Made by a program: the position numbers and the translations under genes. The notes under the pieces were generated by a model. The model searched no databases. It saw only the letters and a program-made list of their open reading frames with translations, and had not been told where the DNA came from. From Montifringilla adamsi (Eukaryota; Chordata; Aves; Passeriformes; Passeridae), in assembly GCA_017590115.1 (NCBI GenBank), contig JAGGNK010008892.1, positions 4,285,383 through 4,349,382 of the forward strand: a stretch of 64,000 nt of DNA. The letters run 5' to 3'. Each line of letters begins with the position of its first letter. Position 1 is the first letter of the stretch. Shown piece after piece: positions 13,876-26,371 of this stretch.

Positions 13876-16800
13876 AGAAAATTCTGTAGAAATACTCTGT
13901 GTTCCACTAGGATAGTAAAGGTGTGGATTGGATGGGATCAACTAATCTTGCCTGTGGTTTTATAAGTATTTCTCACCTTATTGTAAGTGTGTAGGTGTAG
14001 GGATATTGGAATTCACTGTGATTCTTTCCAAGCCAGTTGTTCAGAGGGGAAGCCTGCATATTTTTACCCATTAAATTATTTACAGCCTTTCCTATTGTAG
14101 GTGTGATCTTGTCAGACAGGGTAGTCTGAGAGCGTGGCAGAGATGATTAAAAATTTGCATTTCTTGTAAGCTGCAGGGCGGCTGCTGAAAGCTGCTGGTG
14201 ATGCTGCTGCTGACTGCTTTCCATTCAGCTGTGGAGGCATGGGTTGTTAGTGTTTCATACTACCAGTGCTAAAATCCATTGTGCTGTCATCAAGTTAAAA
14301 TTCATCAGAGGCATCTGGAGTTCTGGCTTAGATGAGAAGTGTTATCTTTCAGCCCATGGCCAGACCTCCTGGGCACCAGTGGATTTCATGTGTTGGACCT
14401 GTTCTGGGGTACTTTTTTCCCAGACTGAAGTTATGGATAGAAGCACCCATTGATCTTTCCTAGGGTTCCCCCTCTCAAAAGCAACAGTCAGTATCAATGG
14501 TCTCCTTGGACCATCCCCCACCATGAGATGCTTTCCCAAAGGCCAGTCATCTCACTTGTTCAGCGGCAATATTTCTCACCAGTGCTTTACTGGGAAAAGA
14601 GCTGCTGGCTGGGAGAGCAGAGGAGGAGTGCAGACTGCCTCCAGCCTCTCCAAACTGTTGGGTTGGGACGGCTGAATAGGGATGGGATTCAGCTGACTGT
14701 GGGGTGGTGTACAGTGTCATTTTAAGTCTCCTTTGGTAGCTAGCCTGGCCTGTAGTTGGCACAGCAGGAAAGCACAGCTTTCCTTGTCATAATTACCAGT
14801 GCTGTGTAGGTGTCTGGGATAATGTTAGTGTGTTCTAAGTGATGCAGACATATGTGCATAGGCAGCAGTATGTTGTGCTATGTAAAATTTTATGAGCCTG
14901 GCAAGAGTAGGGCAGACAGGAGACAAATAAATAGTAGGACTGTAGCTGCTGGTGAGAAGAGCATGTGCTTATTGAGGATTCTTCAGAAATCTAGGTAGTA
15001 ATAGCACCTCATAATTTTAATGATGTTTTTAGTATGATTTGATATGTTGTGTGGTGATAGACCACATGACTGTCCTCTGATTCAATAGCAAACTGTGTAG
15101 CTTGAGAAGGCAAACCTGGCTCTGTTCAACTGGCATTTGCCAAGGATGGGAATGTTATGGTACCCCTTATTTCCAAATTTTCAGTTTTTTCTTTTTCAGC
15201 TACCCTTATTAGTGACAGTCTTTACTTGCTATGCTATGCTGAAGTATTGCTTTATTCTTCATTTAGGAATTAAATGCAGTTTAGTAGTATGTGAGACAAT
15301 TTGTGTACTTAACCAGTGGAGTATAAGTATTTTAGAGTTCATTTAGTGTCTAGTGATACCTGTTCATGGTTAATATAGTTGTTAATTTTGATGGAAATAA
15401 AGCTTTTACCTGGATCTGTGGCTTTTGTTTCAAGTGATTCAGTTTGCAGTGAGCTTCTCATCTAAATGGACCCTTTTCTAGTTTTCTGGAAGAGGAGTAA
15501 CGTGCTGTGGGATGAGCTGGTCAGGAAGTCCTCCTTGCACTCTGCTGCTAGCAAATCTGTTGTCTAGGGGGGCAAGCTGTCACATGCAACCCTCATTGCA
15601 GGCTGGGAACTGAACACTTAGTCAGAAATTATCTTGTGATTTACAGCAGGAATATTTATCTTCTTGTGCTTCTGACATAGAATGAGACAGGTTATGGGAG
15701 AAAGGCAACTGAACAATAGACTGAAAAGCAGTAATTAAAAGATTACTTAAGTTTCAAATGCCCTATTTCCTGCATGTGTGGATGCTGGATAGTTGCCAAC
15801 AGGACTGTAAAGGTTTTTTTACTGCCTCACTTCAATATTTATTTTTTTACCCCTCTATTTCACAGCACTCTAGGGTCTTCTATTAATTTTCTCTTTTTTG
15901 AGTTGAAACAAAGCCCAAGAAAGGCTCTTTATTCTCTGCCCTTTATTTCCCTGGAGAAAAGAAAATAGCAGGGAAAAATATCCATTGGGGCTGGAATAAT
16001 CAAAATTGTTCTTTTGGAAAGCTTTACAGGTTTCAGTTTAAACATGAGGAGAAAAATCAGGGGCAAAAAAATCTTCTTCAAGACTCCATGTAGTTAAATA
16101 TATGCATTTCAGACTTGGATTTTAAAACTTGCTGGGTTTGAGAGATGCAAGGCATTTAAAAGCATAATATTCCTTCTTAAATCTTTAGTGCTAGTTCCTT
16201 TGCTCTAGTTACCTGCAAACTGACTTTGTTCTAGTTAATTGCATCCAGCTGCTTGGAATGCTTACTTATTGAGCAAAGGATTCTCTAGTTTTAGAGCTAT
16301 GTGAACTTATTTGCTTCTACAAATACTTGGTTCTCAGTTCCTGAAAAATTCGAGATTGCCTTTCTAGGTAAAAAAAAGAGCTTTTGTGTTGTGGAACTGT
16401 GTGAAGATAAGATGTGAGAAATATTTTTCAAATTTTAAAACTCCATTTTTTAGCAGAAACTAAGGAAGGACCAAAATACTTAAAATAATAAATGACAGAG
16501 GAGATATAGTTTTATGAAACTAATAAAACACTAAGAAAATCCTGTTAAAAATGGAAGGTTAGAAAATGCAAAATTACTAGCAAAAAATACTTTTCAAACA
16601 ATTTATAAACTTTTATGTTGTAATCATTCAGAATGATGCTTTCAAAACCTCAATAAGTTCTCAGTTTTCTGTATTGATGATTGGATTCTATCTTGCTGTT
16701 TGTCATAGAGGTTTGAGCTGAGTTTTATGGCTCAATTTCATAGTCAACCTCTAACAACAAAAAATTTGAGAAGAAATGTGATGCAGAGAACAGTGTCCCA

Positions 16801-18850
16801 CTCTTGTTCTTCCTTATAGCTATGCCATTGCCTCTCGCAGTGGCCACCGTTGAAAAGTGGTGGAGAAGTGGATTAAGTGGATTAGAGCTTGTTTGTTTTG
16901 TAGCTGCAAGTTCACTGTAAGATATAGACTCACTCTACTTCAGGTTTGATTGTAGTTTGTTACTTGCTGTGTGTGTATACTTCCCAGTGAGGCATCTCCT
17001 TCTGTTTGATGGTACCAGGCTTCCTCTTTTTCATCTTTAGTATTCTGTGCTTCTAAATATATATACCTATTTAAGTAAAATTTAGCTACAATAGGAAAAT
17101 TCCTTCTGAGACTGAAATATTGTTTTTCTTTTCACAAGCAAGTGATAAATGGTTGGCAACCAAGTTGTACTCCTAGGAGAAATCAAGAATATATCAGCTA
17201 GATATGGTGTGAGTGGCAGACAATGACAGAGGTACTCAATCATGAATGGTGATAAGATGCCTGGATTGCTCTTTTTTTCTTGAAGTAACAGAAGAACCTA
17301 AATCATGGAACTAAAACTGAAAGGCAGCAGATTTAACAGTAATTGATAAAATAAAATACTTTTGACATGTTTTGTAACTAAGCAGTGAAACTCATTACTG
17401 CAAGATAGCATCAAGGCAAAGAGCTTAACTGCAGCTCTTTAATAGAAAATTCATCTGGATAAAAGTACATCTAGGATTAGGTTATAATTTTCTTTTCATA
17501 GATTAGAATATACATAGGGGACATATGAGACTTGCACTCATTTAGTTTTTATTTCAGCCCTTCCATCCTAGGGTCTTGGAAGTTACTTCTTATATACAGA
17601 GATTCCTCTCTTGATGATCAGACTCCTCTGTGATTGCTTACTGCTACTTTCCTTTATACCTGCACTGGGATTCTGTTTTGGCTGTTCTTAGGCACAGGGT
17701 ACCGTGAGCAGTCAAATTTTCTGTCTAAAAATCTTTCAGGTTTTGAGACGAGTCACCTATGCTTCAAGCACCACTGATTACATGGTTTGCAGTTTGGGGA
17801 ATGTTTTGCTATGAAAGTAATGCATGGGGAATAAAGACATTTCTGCCTTCTTGCACTGTGCCTTTTCCACTTTAAGTCACTAGAGAAGACAAGTGCAAGC
17901 TGCAAGGGAGGCCATGTAAGCATTTGCAAAGCTGTCCATTAAGCAAAGAATGCTGTTTGCAAACCTTTCTGACAGCATCAACTTGTTAAGCAAAGTCATC
18001 TTATTTTAGAAATGTCTCTGCTCTTGGTGCTTCTGTTTCTTTGCAGTCCACAATAGCAGAAAGACCCCTTTTCAGCTGTGTGTTTTTCTCCAGCACCCAC
18101 TAATAAAGAACATGCTGAGAAGAGATGAAGCTCTGGTTTTCAAAATCTTACTACACTGCGTCCTGATCTTTTAAGAGTAGATAGAATTTTTTTCTGGAGT
18201 CATTTATCATTGTTAATATTATGAAAAAGTCTTTTTGATTTAGGCAAAGGACTGTAAACCTGGATCTTTTTGCACGACTAGCAAAGCTATAAACTTCAGG
18301 CAGATCATTAGGTTTTAATCCTCAAAGGTTATTGATCTTTGGTCACCAGTGAAATTGATGGGAGTTTGTAAATTTGTTTGAATTGGCCTACTGAGGTTTG
18401 ATTTTTGTAGGACATGAAAATTTTGTAGTTTTAGCTCAAGCTTGGAATATATTAAGTATATACTGCAACTATAGAATTGATTCAAAACAGTTTCAAAGTT
18501 TATGTTTAGCCCTGGGCTTTCTAGATTTCAGTTTTCTCATCTAGTAAAGTAAGATTTTTAATTTGGATTTACCTCAGGGGAAAAGATTATCCCCAGAAAC
18601 CAGCAGTTAAGGCATGAGTTCCTTTGCATGGGGATCAGTGAACTCTGGGTTTATATGCATAAACTAGAATGTGCAGAGAGCAGAGTCTTACCTTGTGCCT
18701 CCTTTACTTCTCTCTGTGTCCTATCTGCTAAGATTTATGGTTAAGCATTCACGGAACCATTTAGAAAAATGAAACAAGAAAGCAAACCGACTGAATAGGT
18801 TGCCTGAATATAAATGTGGTTGATTTACAACGTTTCTCCAGCTCGCACTT
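13876..18850 (+). other. NRXN3 intron, unique stretch
   Basis: Intronic sequence with no recognised exon. The part at 14160-14760 is somewhat richer in G and C than its surroundings and has open frames of 65-91 codons on both strands, but nothing in them matches a family I know. The rest is AT-rich and featureless by eye. Confidence 0.7.
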
Positions 18851-18860
18851 GTGATCCTGT

Positions 18861-19012
18861 GTAGCCGTGTGTAGCTTTGGTGGGTGGTGAGCTCCATCTA
18901 GTGACACAGGGACACCGGGCCCGGCTGCGCTTCTGCTGGGAGCGCTCAGCCCGATGCGCGGCGCGTCTGCCTGGCTGCGCGTCGGCTCTTTGCCACTACC
19001 GGGGGTTTAAAA
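18861..19012. promoter_or_regulatory. Short CpG-rich patch in an AT-rich intron
   Basis: Within about 150 bases there are roughly 15 CpG dinucleotides, concentrated in 18915-19005 (for example CGATGCGCGGCGCGTCTG). The flanks are nearly CpG-free. The patch begins just after a CTCF-like motif and ends about 120 bases before an LTR. It could be a small unmethylated islet, an alternative promoter or enhancer, or a remnant of a GC-rich repeat. No recognised coding sequence is present. Confidence 0.5.
18892..18904 (-). promoter_or_regulatory. CTCF-like motif
   Basis: The minus strand reads TCACTAGATGGAG. It agrees with about ten of the twelve core positions of the CTCF consensus (CCASYAGRKGGC). 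It abuts the CpG-rich patch. One weak match by eye is not proof of binding. Confidence 0.3.
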
Positions 19013-19090
19013 CACACCTAATGAGCACTGCCATGGCACTCACACGAGAAAAGTGTAGGAAAAAAGTGAAGCGGTTCTCTGAAGGATATA

Positions 19091-19130
19091 GATGTGTGTG
19101 TGTGTATATATATATATTTAGATAGATATA
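19091..19130. repeat. (TG)n(TA)n microsatellite
   Basis: A compound dinucleotide repeat, GATGTGTGTGTGTGT followed by ATATATATATATTT, directly precedes the LTR at 19131. A similar ATATATATATTTAGATATAT stretch follows the LTR at about 19443-19463, so the element split or duplicated a TA-rich site. Confidence 0.85.
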
Positions 19131-19441
19131 TGTCACTGTTGAGCAGAAATGACACAAATTCAGTCGAAGGCTGGTTTGCAGGTGAAGAGCATTTAATATG
19201 AAAAATCTTCTCTTTTATAGACAGATTCAACATGTTCTACTTGATTGGCTAATTAACAAAAACATCTTTCTCACAAACAGTCCTTGAGAAGAACAGAAAA
19301 ATAGAGTAGGAAAGCATCACCTGCAGGTTGTTTATGTTAACAAGTTATTGTTTTTCTACAACTCCCTAAAAAGTCTCACAAGTCCCCTGTGAGAAAACGA
19401 AGCCAGTTTTCTTGCTCTCTGACCAGGCTGTTGCATCCACA
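19131..19441 (-). mobile_element. Solo LTR, ERVK-type, reversed
   Basis: Read on the minus strand, this 311-bp block starts TGTGGATGCAACAGCC, carries TATAAAAG at about 19212-19219, an ATTAAA poly(A)-type signal a little further on, and ends in GTGACA. These are standard LTR landmarks, and the sequence matches an ERVK-type songbird LTR I recall. The flanking bases share ATATA, consistent with a short target duplication inside a TA repeat. No internal retroviral sequence is attached. Confidence 0.8.
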
Positions 19442-21243
19442 AATATATATATTTAGATATATGTGTATGCTTAAAAAATTGCTTTTCTTAAGAGATAAAA
19501 ATAATCTATATTGAGTCGTAATTCAGCTTCATATGTATGTGTATATCATCTATACAAAAACTAATACTGATCATTACTTGAAAGTTCAGAATTACTTGGA
19601 GCTTTTCCCTCTAGTTTGCTGTACTATTGTACTACTGTTTGTAGTTTCTGTTGTAATAATCTTCAACAGAAACTGAAATTGGCCTTTCATAGTAGCCATT
19701 CAGGGACTTGACTGTTGCAAGGCTGTAAGCACCACAGTGTGTAAATATCAGAGAGGTCCAGTGCTTTCATGTGCACACTCTCTTGGGCAGCTCTACTGTG
19801 AGTTCTTGCTGTACATTATTCATAATTAATAGAGCATATCTTTTAGCTCATTAACTGAAACCTGTTCTTACAGAGCAGAAATGTGAGGTCTGTGCTGGCT
19901 GCTGTTCCCACAAAGGGGAAGCTTATTATGTGAGAGTAATGTGGGCTGAATTCACTGTGTCTCAGTAGGAATACAGAATACCAGGTTGGTTTTCAAAGAT
20001 GTTCCTGAACATTGGTTATGTTAGAAACTAAGCTAGCAAAAGAGTCCTGCTCCTTTCCCAGGTAAGGAGCTGGGGTTCCACAATGCTGAGCCTTCAGACT
20101 TCAGCCTGGCCAACAGAGGAAAGCAGTGGAGCCTCAGCTGTAGCAGGATGCCTTTCTGTACCTCACACCCTGGAAGATCATCTGGGGAAGCACACAGACT
20201 GCTTAGAAAATGCCTTGCAGATTAGTTGGAGAAGCTGTAAGGCTACATTGGCAAGGTGGTCTCCTTGTAGCAGTTGCTATGGGAATAGGAGGGGTAGCAA
20301 AGCTCAGTAGCTTCTGAGTGGCAGAGACCCTCCCAGCCCCTGTGGATATATATTCCCTGAGGTTTCCAAGCTAGATTTAGACTAGCTCAATTCAGGTTAG
20401 CTTGGATATTGCTGGCATACCCATATGGATAGACATGGTAGTGGGCTATTTCTACAGCAGCAGGGGCTTAGTGTAGGCTCTAGAATGGTCCTAAGGTGCA
20501 AGACAGGCACTACGCAGGGTTTGGTCTGTGGCAAACAGCCTTCTGCTCAGTATTACCAGTAGCTGTGGCAATGGTCATGATCCTGATGCGATGATCAGAG
20601 CACAAATTGCAGTCTCAACATAACCTGAAGAGTGAGAGGGGAAAACTTTGGATAAGGAAAACTGAACTTTCTGTTGTGAGAAATGTACAGCCTATCATGC
20701 AGTGTAACAGCATGATGTTACACTAGGCATTCTGCATGGAACTGACATCAGAGATCAGACAGTAGAGGAGGATAGAGTTAAATAATTCTTTAGAATGTAT
20801 CAATCAAACACAATTTTTCCTTTTTCTATTTCACTTTCATTATAACTGTGCGTAAAAGAGAGTTTATTTATAACCCATACACCATCTGGTATAAGAAAAG
20901 AATCCAGCTATCCTGTTCAAGTTGATAATTTTAATGTTGTCCTTTAATGCAGTTTCTACAATAATCCTTGGAGGTAAAAACAGAGAGCTGCTCTTGCAGA
21001 AGGGCAGCAGAAAGTCCTCTTACATTCTGTGTTTTACTAACTCACTTTAACACAGAGCATGTACAAACACCCACCTAAATCTGTACAATTCTTAGCTGGG
21101 CTGTGCCTGGTGGGGTGCCATGGCCAGGATAACTCAGGGAGGCTCAGCACAGTGACTGAACTCCCAAGCAGTTCCCAGCTGCAGGCAGCCAAGCAAGCTA
21201 TAGTGATTTTAGCTCTCAGTGATTATCAGCTCTTTGTGATTTC
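19442..21243 (+). other. NRXN3 intron between two LTRs
   Basis: Intronic sequence with no exon seen. A perfect 9-bp inverted repeat (AGTGTAACA and TGTTACACT, 6-base loop) sits at 20701-20724. A 75-codon open frame at 20083-20310 has no recognisable domain. Confidence 0.7.
20701..20724. repeat. Perfect 9-bp hairpin
   Basis: Arms AGTGTAACA and TGTTACACT are separated by GCATGA. It is isolated and has no terminator or RNA gene context. Confidence 0.7.
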
Positions 21244-21714
21244 AGTTTTTTAGCCTGCTTGTGCTGCAGCAGCAGACGCAGGGAGAGAGAGGAGAAGAAG
21301 CTGTATAAGGTTCCGCAGGATTCTTTACTGGGGTCTTCCACAAAGGTTCTCAGTTTTTTTTAGCCTGCTTGTGCCGCAGCAGCAGACGCAGGGAGAGAGG
21401 AGAAGAAGCTGTATAAGGTTCCGCAGGATTCTTTACTGGGGTCTTCCACAAAGGTTCTCAGTGACAGCTCTTCTGCTGAACCAGGCAGAATTAGGGGTTT
21501 TTATACCCTAAAGGGGTATTGGAAATTGTCCAATAGTAAGGGTCAGGGAAAGTGACCTGCAGGCTTACAGAGAGATAAGTAGGGTCTGGTAGGCGGAAGA
21601 GAGGGGCTTCTGAGGCCCAGTCATTGCTTCTGAGGCCCAGTCATCATGACTCAGCATTTCCTAGCTCAGGCTTCTGACCTCCAAGGGGGCCTTGCAGGCC
21701 CTGGGCCTACTACA
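21244..21714 (-). mobile_element. Probable solo LTR, reversed, with internal duplication
   Basis: Read on the minus strand, a U3-like region (about 21714 down to 21515) leads to GGGTATAAAAACCCC at about 21495-21510. An R/U5-like region follows, carrying AGTAAAGAATCCTGCGGAAC twice. The TATA box followed within about 50-60 bases by a poly(A)-like signal suggests an LTR promoter. The family was not recognised with certainty. A short direct repeat, GCTTCTGAGGCCCAGTCAT, lies at about 21606-21643 in the U3-like part, next to an AP-1-like TGACTCA at about 21648. Both edges are approximate. Confidence 0.6.
21251..21461. repeat. 110-bp tandem duplication inside the LTR
   Basis: TAGCCTGCTTGTG begins at 21251 and again at 21361, and the copies stay nearly identical for over 100 bases, to AAGGTTCTCAG. 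The only differences seen are T versus C in GTGCTGC/GTGCCGC and one GA pair missing from copy 2. The close match points to a recent event, either in the retroviral copy before insertion or in place afterwards. Confidence 0.92.
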
Positions 21715-21803
21715 AGTCAGGACTTATGAGGGACTAAAGAAGCAAAGCTTTTCTCGGCAGTGCCCAGAAATTTAAAAAATGAAAAATTTCCAGATGAAGA
21801 ACA

Positions 21804-21825
21804 TTTTTTTTTTTTTTTTTTTTTT
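21804..21825. repeat. T22 homopolymer
   Basis: An uninterrupted run of 22 T residues lies between the two LTR-like elements. It may be an expanded poly(A) tail of a minus-strand insert, or simple slippage. Confidence 0.9.
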
Positions 21826-21844
21826 GTTTTTCTCACTGAGAGGG

Positions 21845-22160
21845 TGTTTAAATGTGGACGGATGAAATGTAAGAGAATAGAGAGAGTGATGAAGGTAATC
21901 TCACCTCTAAGGAGTTACAGCTGTACTAATTATCAAGAACTAGGAGCAGGCCTGCCCTTAATAGGCCATAGCTAGATCCAATTAGGATGGGTATTGTAAA
22001 AGAGTAGGTTGGCTGGTTGTGAAGTTAGAGTTTGTTGGCTGTGCTGTGAGGAAGAAGGAGTCAGAACTGTGGGGAGCTGCCCATGAGAAATCACGAGGAA
22101 GGTATGGAGCTTTTGCAATAAGATGACAACATTTAAACATGGAAGCAGAGAGCTTGTGGA
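21845..22160 (+). mobile_element. LTR-like element, copy 2 of the related pair
   Basis: This is homologous to 13421-13740, roughly 70 percent alike by eye. It shares AATCTCACCTCTAAGGAGTT, GCAGGCCTG...TAATAGGCCATAGCT, AAAAGAGTAGGTTGGCTG, GAGCTGCCCATGAGAAAT and GGAGCTTTTGCAATAAGATG. The TATA box is damaged here (TTGTAAAAGAG). The copies are too diverged to be a recent local duplication and are better read as two old insertions of one family. Confidence 0.65.
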
Positions 22161-22184
22161 GTCTTCACATTTAGAGATACCAAA

Positions 22185-22305
22185 AATCTGGCTGGACATG
22201 CTCCTGAGCAACCTGGTGTGGGTCACCTTGACTGAGGAACAGCTATTGGACTAGGTAAGCTCAAGAGGTCCCTCATGACCTAAATGTTTCTGTGAAAAGG
22301 TGTTC
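22185..22305 (+). mobile_element. CR1 retroposon 3' tail fragment
   Basis: The order CTGGACATGCTCCTGAGCAA, CCTGGTGTGGGTCACCTTGA, TTGGACTAGG, then AGAGGTCCCTCATGACC is the terminal segment of a bird CR1 element. The final ATTCT-type repeats have decayed. It sits directly after the LTR-like copy. Confidence 0.75.
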
Positions 22306-23683
22306 CACAAAAATGGGTTCTAAAGAACAAGCTAGTGCTCCTCCCCAGTGCTGTCACTCCTTGTCTGTACATCTGTGGGGTTATGGTTGGTAGGGGACAA
22401 ACTTGTGCTGGAACTGCTGCAGACTTTTTATAGTGCTGCTTCCCTGGAATTATTATTTAATCTTGCTTTTAGTAGTCCTGTTTTTGTCCTTTCACAACTT
22501 TTAAATTAGTGCTTTCTCCTTGAAATTACATTTAGTTTTAAGAAGCTATTTCTTTTGATCTTATCTAAATTTACTCTTGTGTAGTTTTAAGGCTATTAGC
22601 TTTTTTGTTATGTTAATGTACTTAATCTGTCTCTAATTAAGGTTTGTTTATTTCAAAGTTCCTTACTAAGCCACTTTTGCAATCTGAAAAGAAAAGCTGT
22701 AGACTATATCCTTTAGAATTTAAAGGTGTGCCAGCCTTCTGGGGCCATCTTCTTCCTCCCACAGTGCTCCTTCTGACAAATGAAATGAGGCCTGAGAAAG
22801 AGACAGAAACACTTTTGGTTATGTGGAGATATTTTCACGTTTGCAGTTTCCTAAGATCAGAGCTTGGATGCAAATAGACTATGGTGAGAAAACCAAACGA
22901 AATGCTGAGAGCAATAAGCCACTAAGACATCTAAGTTCTTGAAAAATAAGACTAAATTGGCTGGGCATTGTGTGTTACCTGCTTTTTATAGGTATGGTAA
23001 AAATGGTTGAGGAGTGGGAGAGGAAGGAAATGGGAGTTTAAGTATGAAAAGTGGAGGTAATGATTTCATTATCTATGCATTTTTGTTTTGTAGATATTTT
23101 TTACCATAGTGTTTAGTTTTCCTCATACCTGAAAGAACAGTCTGAAAGGCATTTTAGTAATGCAGACTGATCTCAATTTAATATTGATGTGGCTTGACTA
23201 TTCTGTTTTTTATTTATTTAATGTTCCAGTGCCTCACTAACTTAATTTTGCTTTCTAAACGTATGAATAGATAAGTGCTTTGAGGGTAAAAGCAGAGGCA
23301 ACAAGTCTTGGCATAATGGTAAACTGGAGTTATTGACAGAAATCAGAGATTGTCCACATTGTACAGAGTCTGAATAGTCTGAAGAAAACCATGTGTGCAG
23401 GTTATGAAAAGCAGACAAAAGGACTGGATGGCAAGTACTGTCCTAGCCTCCTGCAAGTTTCATTTTTATACAAGGATGAATAGACGTCTTATAACAATAA
23501 ATGTTTGCTTTGGAAGGCTGAAGAGGGAAAAAGTAATTGCCTGCGTATATAGGTTTCATGGCCATTTAAAGAAGACTTCAATTATGAAGCCTAATGGGAA
23601 CAGGTTCAAACTGACTGTTGAATGCAATAATTGAGGTTCTTGTTAGAGAAAGGGGCTAATAAAGGGTTGGGGCTACGTTGTTG

Positions 23684-23710
23684 TTTTTTTTTTTTTTTTT
23701 TTTTTTTTTT
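23684..23710. repeat. T27 homopolymer
   Basis: An uninterrupted poly(T) run, with no retroposon recognised on either side. Confidence 0.9.
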
Positions 23711-26371
23711 CTCTTTTAATGTTCACCACTTCTCGGGAATATGTGCCCTTTTTTGTGATGTCTGCATAGGCAAATGGAAAGAAAATGCTAAGGTTGGATT
23801 TAACAAAGGAAAGTGAGTGTAGTTTTTGGATAAACAACTTGAACCCTGGAAAGGAGGCCTGTGCAGGCTTTGCAAATGCTGAGCTAGCTAATGACACATT
23901 TTTATGGTAGATGCATTAAGTGATATTGGTATATAGGGAAGACATTTTGTTATCTATATGAAAATGTGAGCATCTTGCAAGTTAGTAGCAGAAAAGTGAA
24001 AATTGTATTTGTGCTGGTAGGCATTGTGCTGTGATGAGTTTACTTGCACTGGATAACTTGGGCCAGGTGAAGCATTTGTTTATTTCTCTTTCTCCTCACC
24101 AATCAAAATTTTATTTTTTTCATGATTTTGAGTACTTTTGGTTAGTTGTTTATTTATTTATTTATTTCAGTATTTTACTTCATTTGATGAATAGGTGATG
24201 ACTTGTTCAAAGTAATGAAATCTGCTGCTGGTGTTTCATCCATTTGGCCTGCTCCAGTGGGATACTAAAATGTTGATGAATATAATTTTGTTGTCCATAA
24301 GCAGTGCTGTTGCTCCCATTGTTGGTGATATTCCACTACTTGATTGAATTTACCTGTTCTCCGTAGACTGCTTAGGTGTTTGCAAGGAGTAACTGTATTT
24401 GAGTAGTTTGGGAATTTAGAAAGCTGTCATGAATATTTAGAACAGAGCTTTCATAAAATACTCCTGAAGAAAATTGAAGAGTGAGAGCAGGACGTTATGA
24501 AATACTGATGAAGAGCTACTGTCTGACGTGATGAAATGCATCTTGGTAGCGTTGGAGTAGAGGAGAGAGCAGTTGCACAGATGGTCAATTAGGAAACAAT
24601 TTCCACTGTAACTACTGAAATCAGTTGATATTGATGGTAATAAAGCTTGAGTCTCACAACAGTGCTTGTTTTTTGTGTGTCTGCCATATTGTTATATTAG
24701 ATTGTTTGGTCATATTCTGATTTTCTGTATTCTTCTAAAGTGCACTGTATATGGCTGGTTTTTGGGAAGCAGATTGTGCAACCACTCAGGGTAGTTTCAG
24801 TGCTGAGGTTGGGGAGGGAAAAGGCAAGATGAAGTCTCTGCTAGCTTTTTGCGGTACTTTTCATAACTGATAAATGAGAGTGTACATAATTCATTTTAGT
24901 GAAAATATTGCACTCAGGTTAAGTGAGCATGAAATGCATGTGTGGAAATAACACTCATGTTCCTCCATGCATGTGAGCCTCATATATGGCACCTTGCCCA
25001 GCGGGTATTCATTGTATTTGTTTTAGTAGAAGTTCTCTCTTGGTAAGTGAAACAATAAAACAGTTAATACACCAAACGTTGGTGTCTCTAGGTCCTTTTC
25101 TCATGTTCCTGAGGCGTCAGCAGCTTCTAGAAGCTATTAGCAAACCTTAGAGAATATTAAGGAGGTGGTGTAAAATGATGTAGAGCTCACAGGAGTTTCT
25201 AAAAACTGATATTACTTACAAGGTGATCTTTAAAATAAATGTGTATGAATCTCTCAGCAGGGAGGTATTCTGTTTGAGTAGCAAAAATGCTAGTGTAAAT
25301 CATCTGATCAATCTATGGTGAGATAATGTATTTTGGAAACTACCGTGAATGTTTAAACAAGTTTCAAAACTTGCTTCTAGATCTTGTGATGACTAATCTG
25401 CTGAAGCTTTTTTTTATCAGTATTTGCAACAGGTACTAGTCCACAGAATGTCTTTACACAGATATAAGGTTCCACCCCCAGAACACCTGAAGAAGTACAG
25501 CTGAATGCCTGTTGAAATTCCAGTAAGAATACAAAAAGTAAATGTGTGTGTGTATGTGTGTACAAGTACACGCTGCTTACTGTGCTTTTACGTAGAATAT
25601 ACTGTCTGAAGGGAGTGAGAAGCTTCCAACAGAGCTGAGATCCTAGGTATGGTGTTAAGTTATGCACAGCGAGTCGGATAAAATGTTGCCTGCGGGCTGG
25701 TCAGGCAAAGTGCTTTTTGTGATTTGCACATCTGAAGTGCTAACTGTAGCTGTATTGAGGATGTCACAGAGGAAATCAGCTGTAAATGACAAGAAAGATG
25801 TAGTCTGCAGTGTGACTGACTGTTCTGTTGTGATGTGACCCATCTGAGTGGTTGCTTTATTTACTGAAAGATCTTTGCACATTATCCTCATCTAATTATC
25901 TTCAGATGTATGATGACAATATCTTGTAAAAGGTAGATTTTTTTGTTTTGGTCATCCATTGGTCCTTATTCCCAAGTAACTGGCATTCTTTCACCTGATA
26001 TGGAGTTACATGATGTTTAGTGATAGTGGTGGTAATATCATGCAAAATAGATTATATTCCTGTTTTGAAGATTGTGGTGTACTTGTATAGAGACATACAT
26101 TGAACCTAATTTTGATCTGAAAGTAGTTAAGTATCATCCATCAATACTTATATAGATTGAGGAACAGAATGTCTTTACATTTAAGTAATGCCACTGTGCA
26201 ATGCTAGAGAAATAATAGCATAAAATATTTCCCTGCAATGCATGGAGGCTAGTCTAGGACAGGTCCCTTTTCTGTCAGTCATAAGCTCATTAAAAATGCT
26301 TCTAAATATTCTCAGGTTGGACTGCTGTTGATAATAACCACTGATACTATCCCCTCTGTTTATTCATTGGA

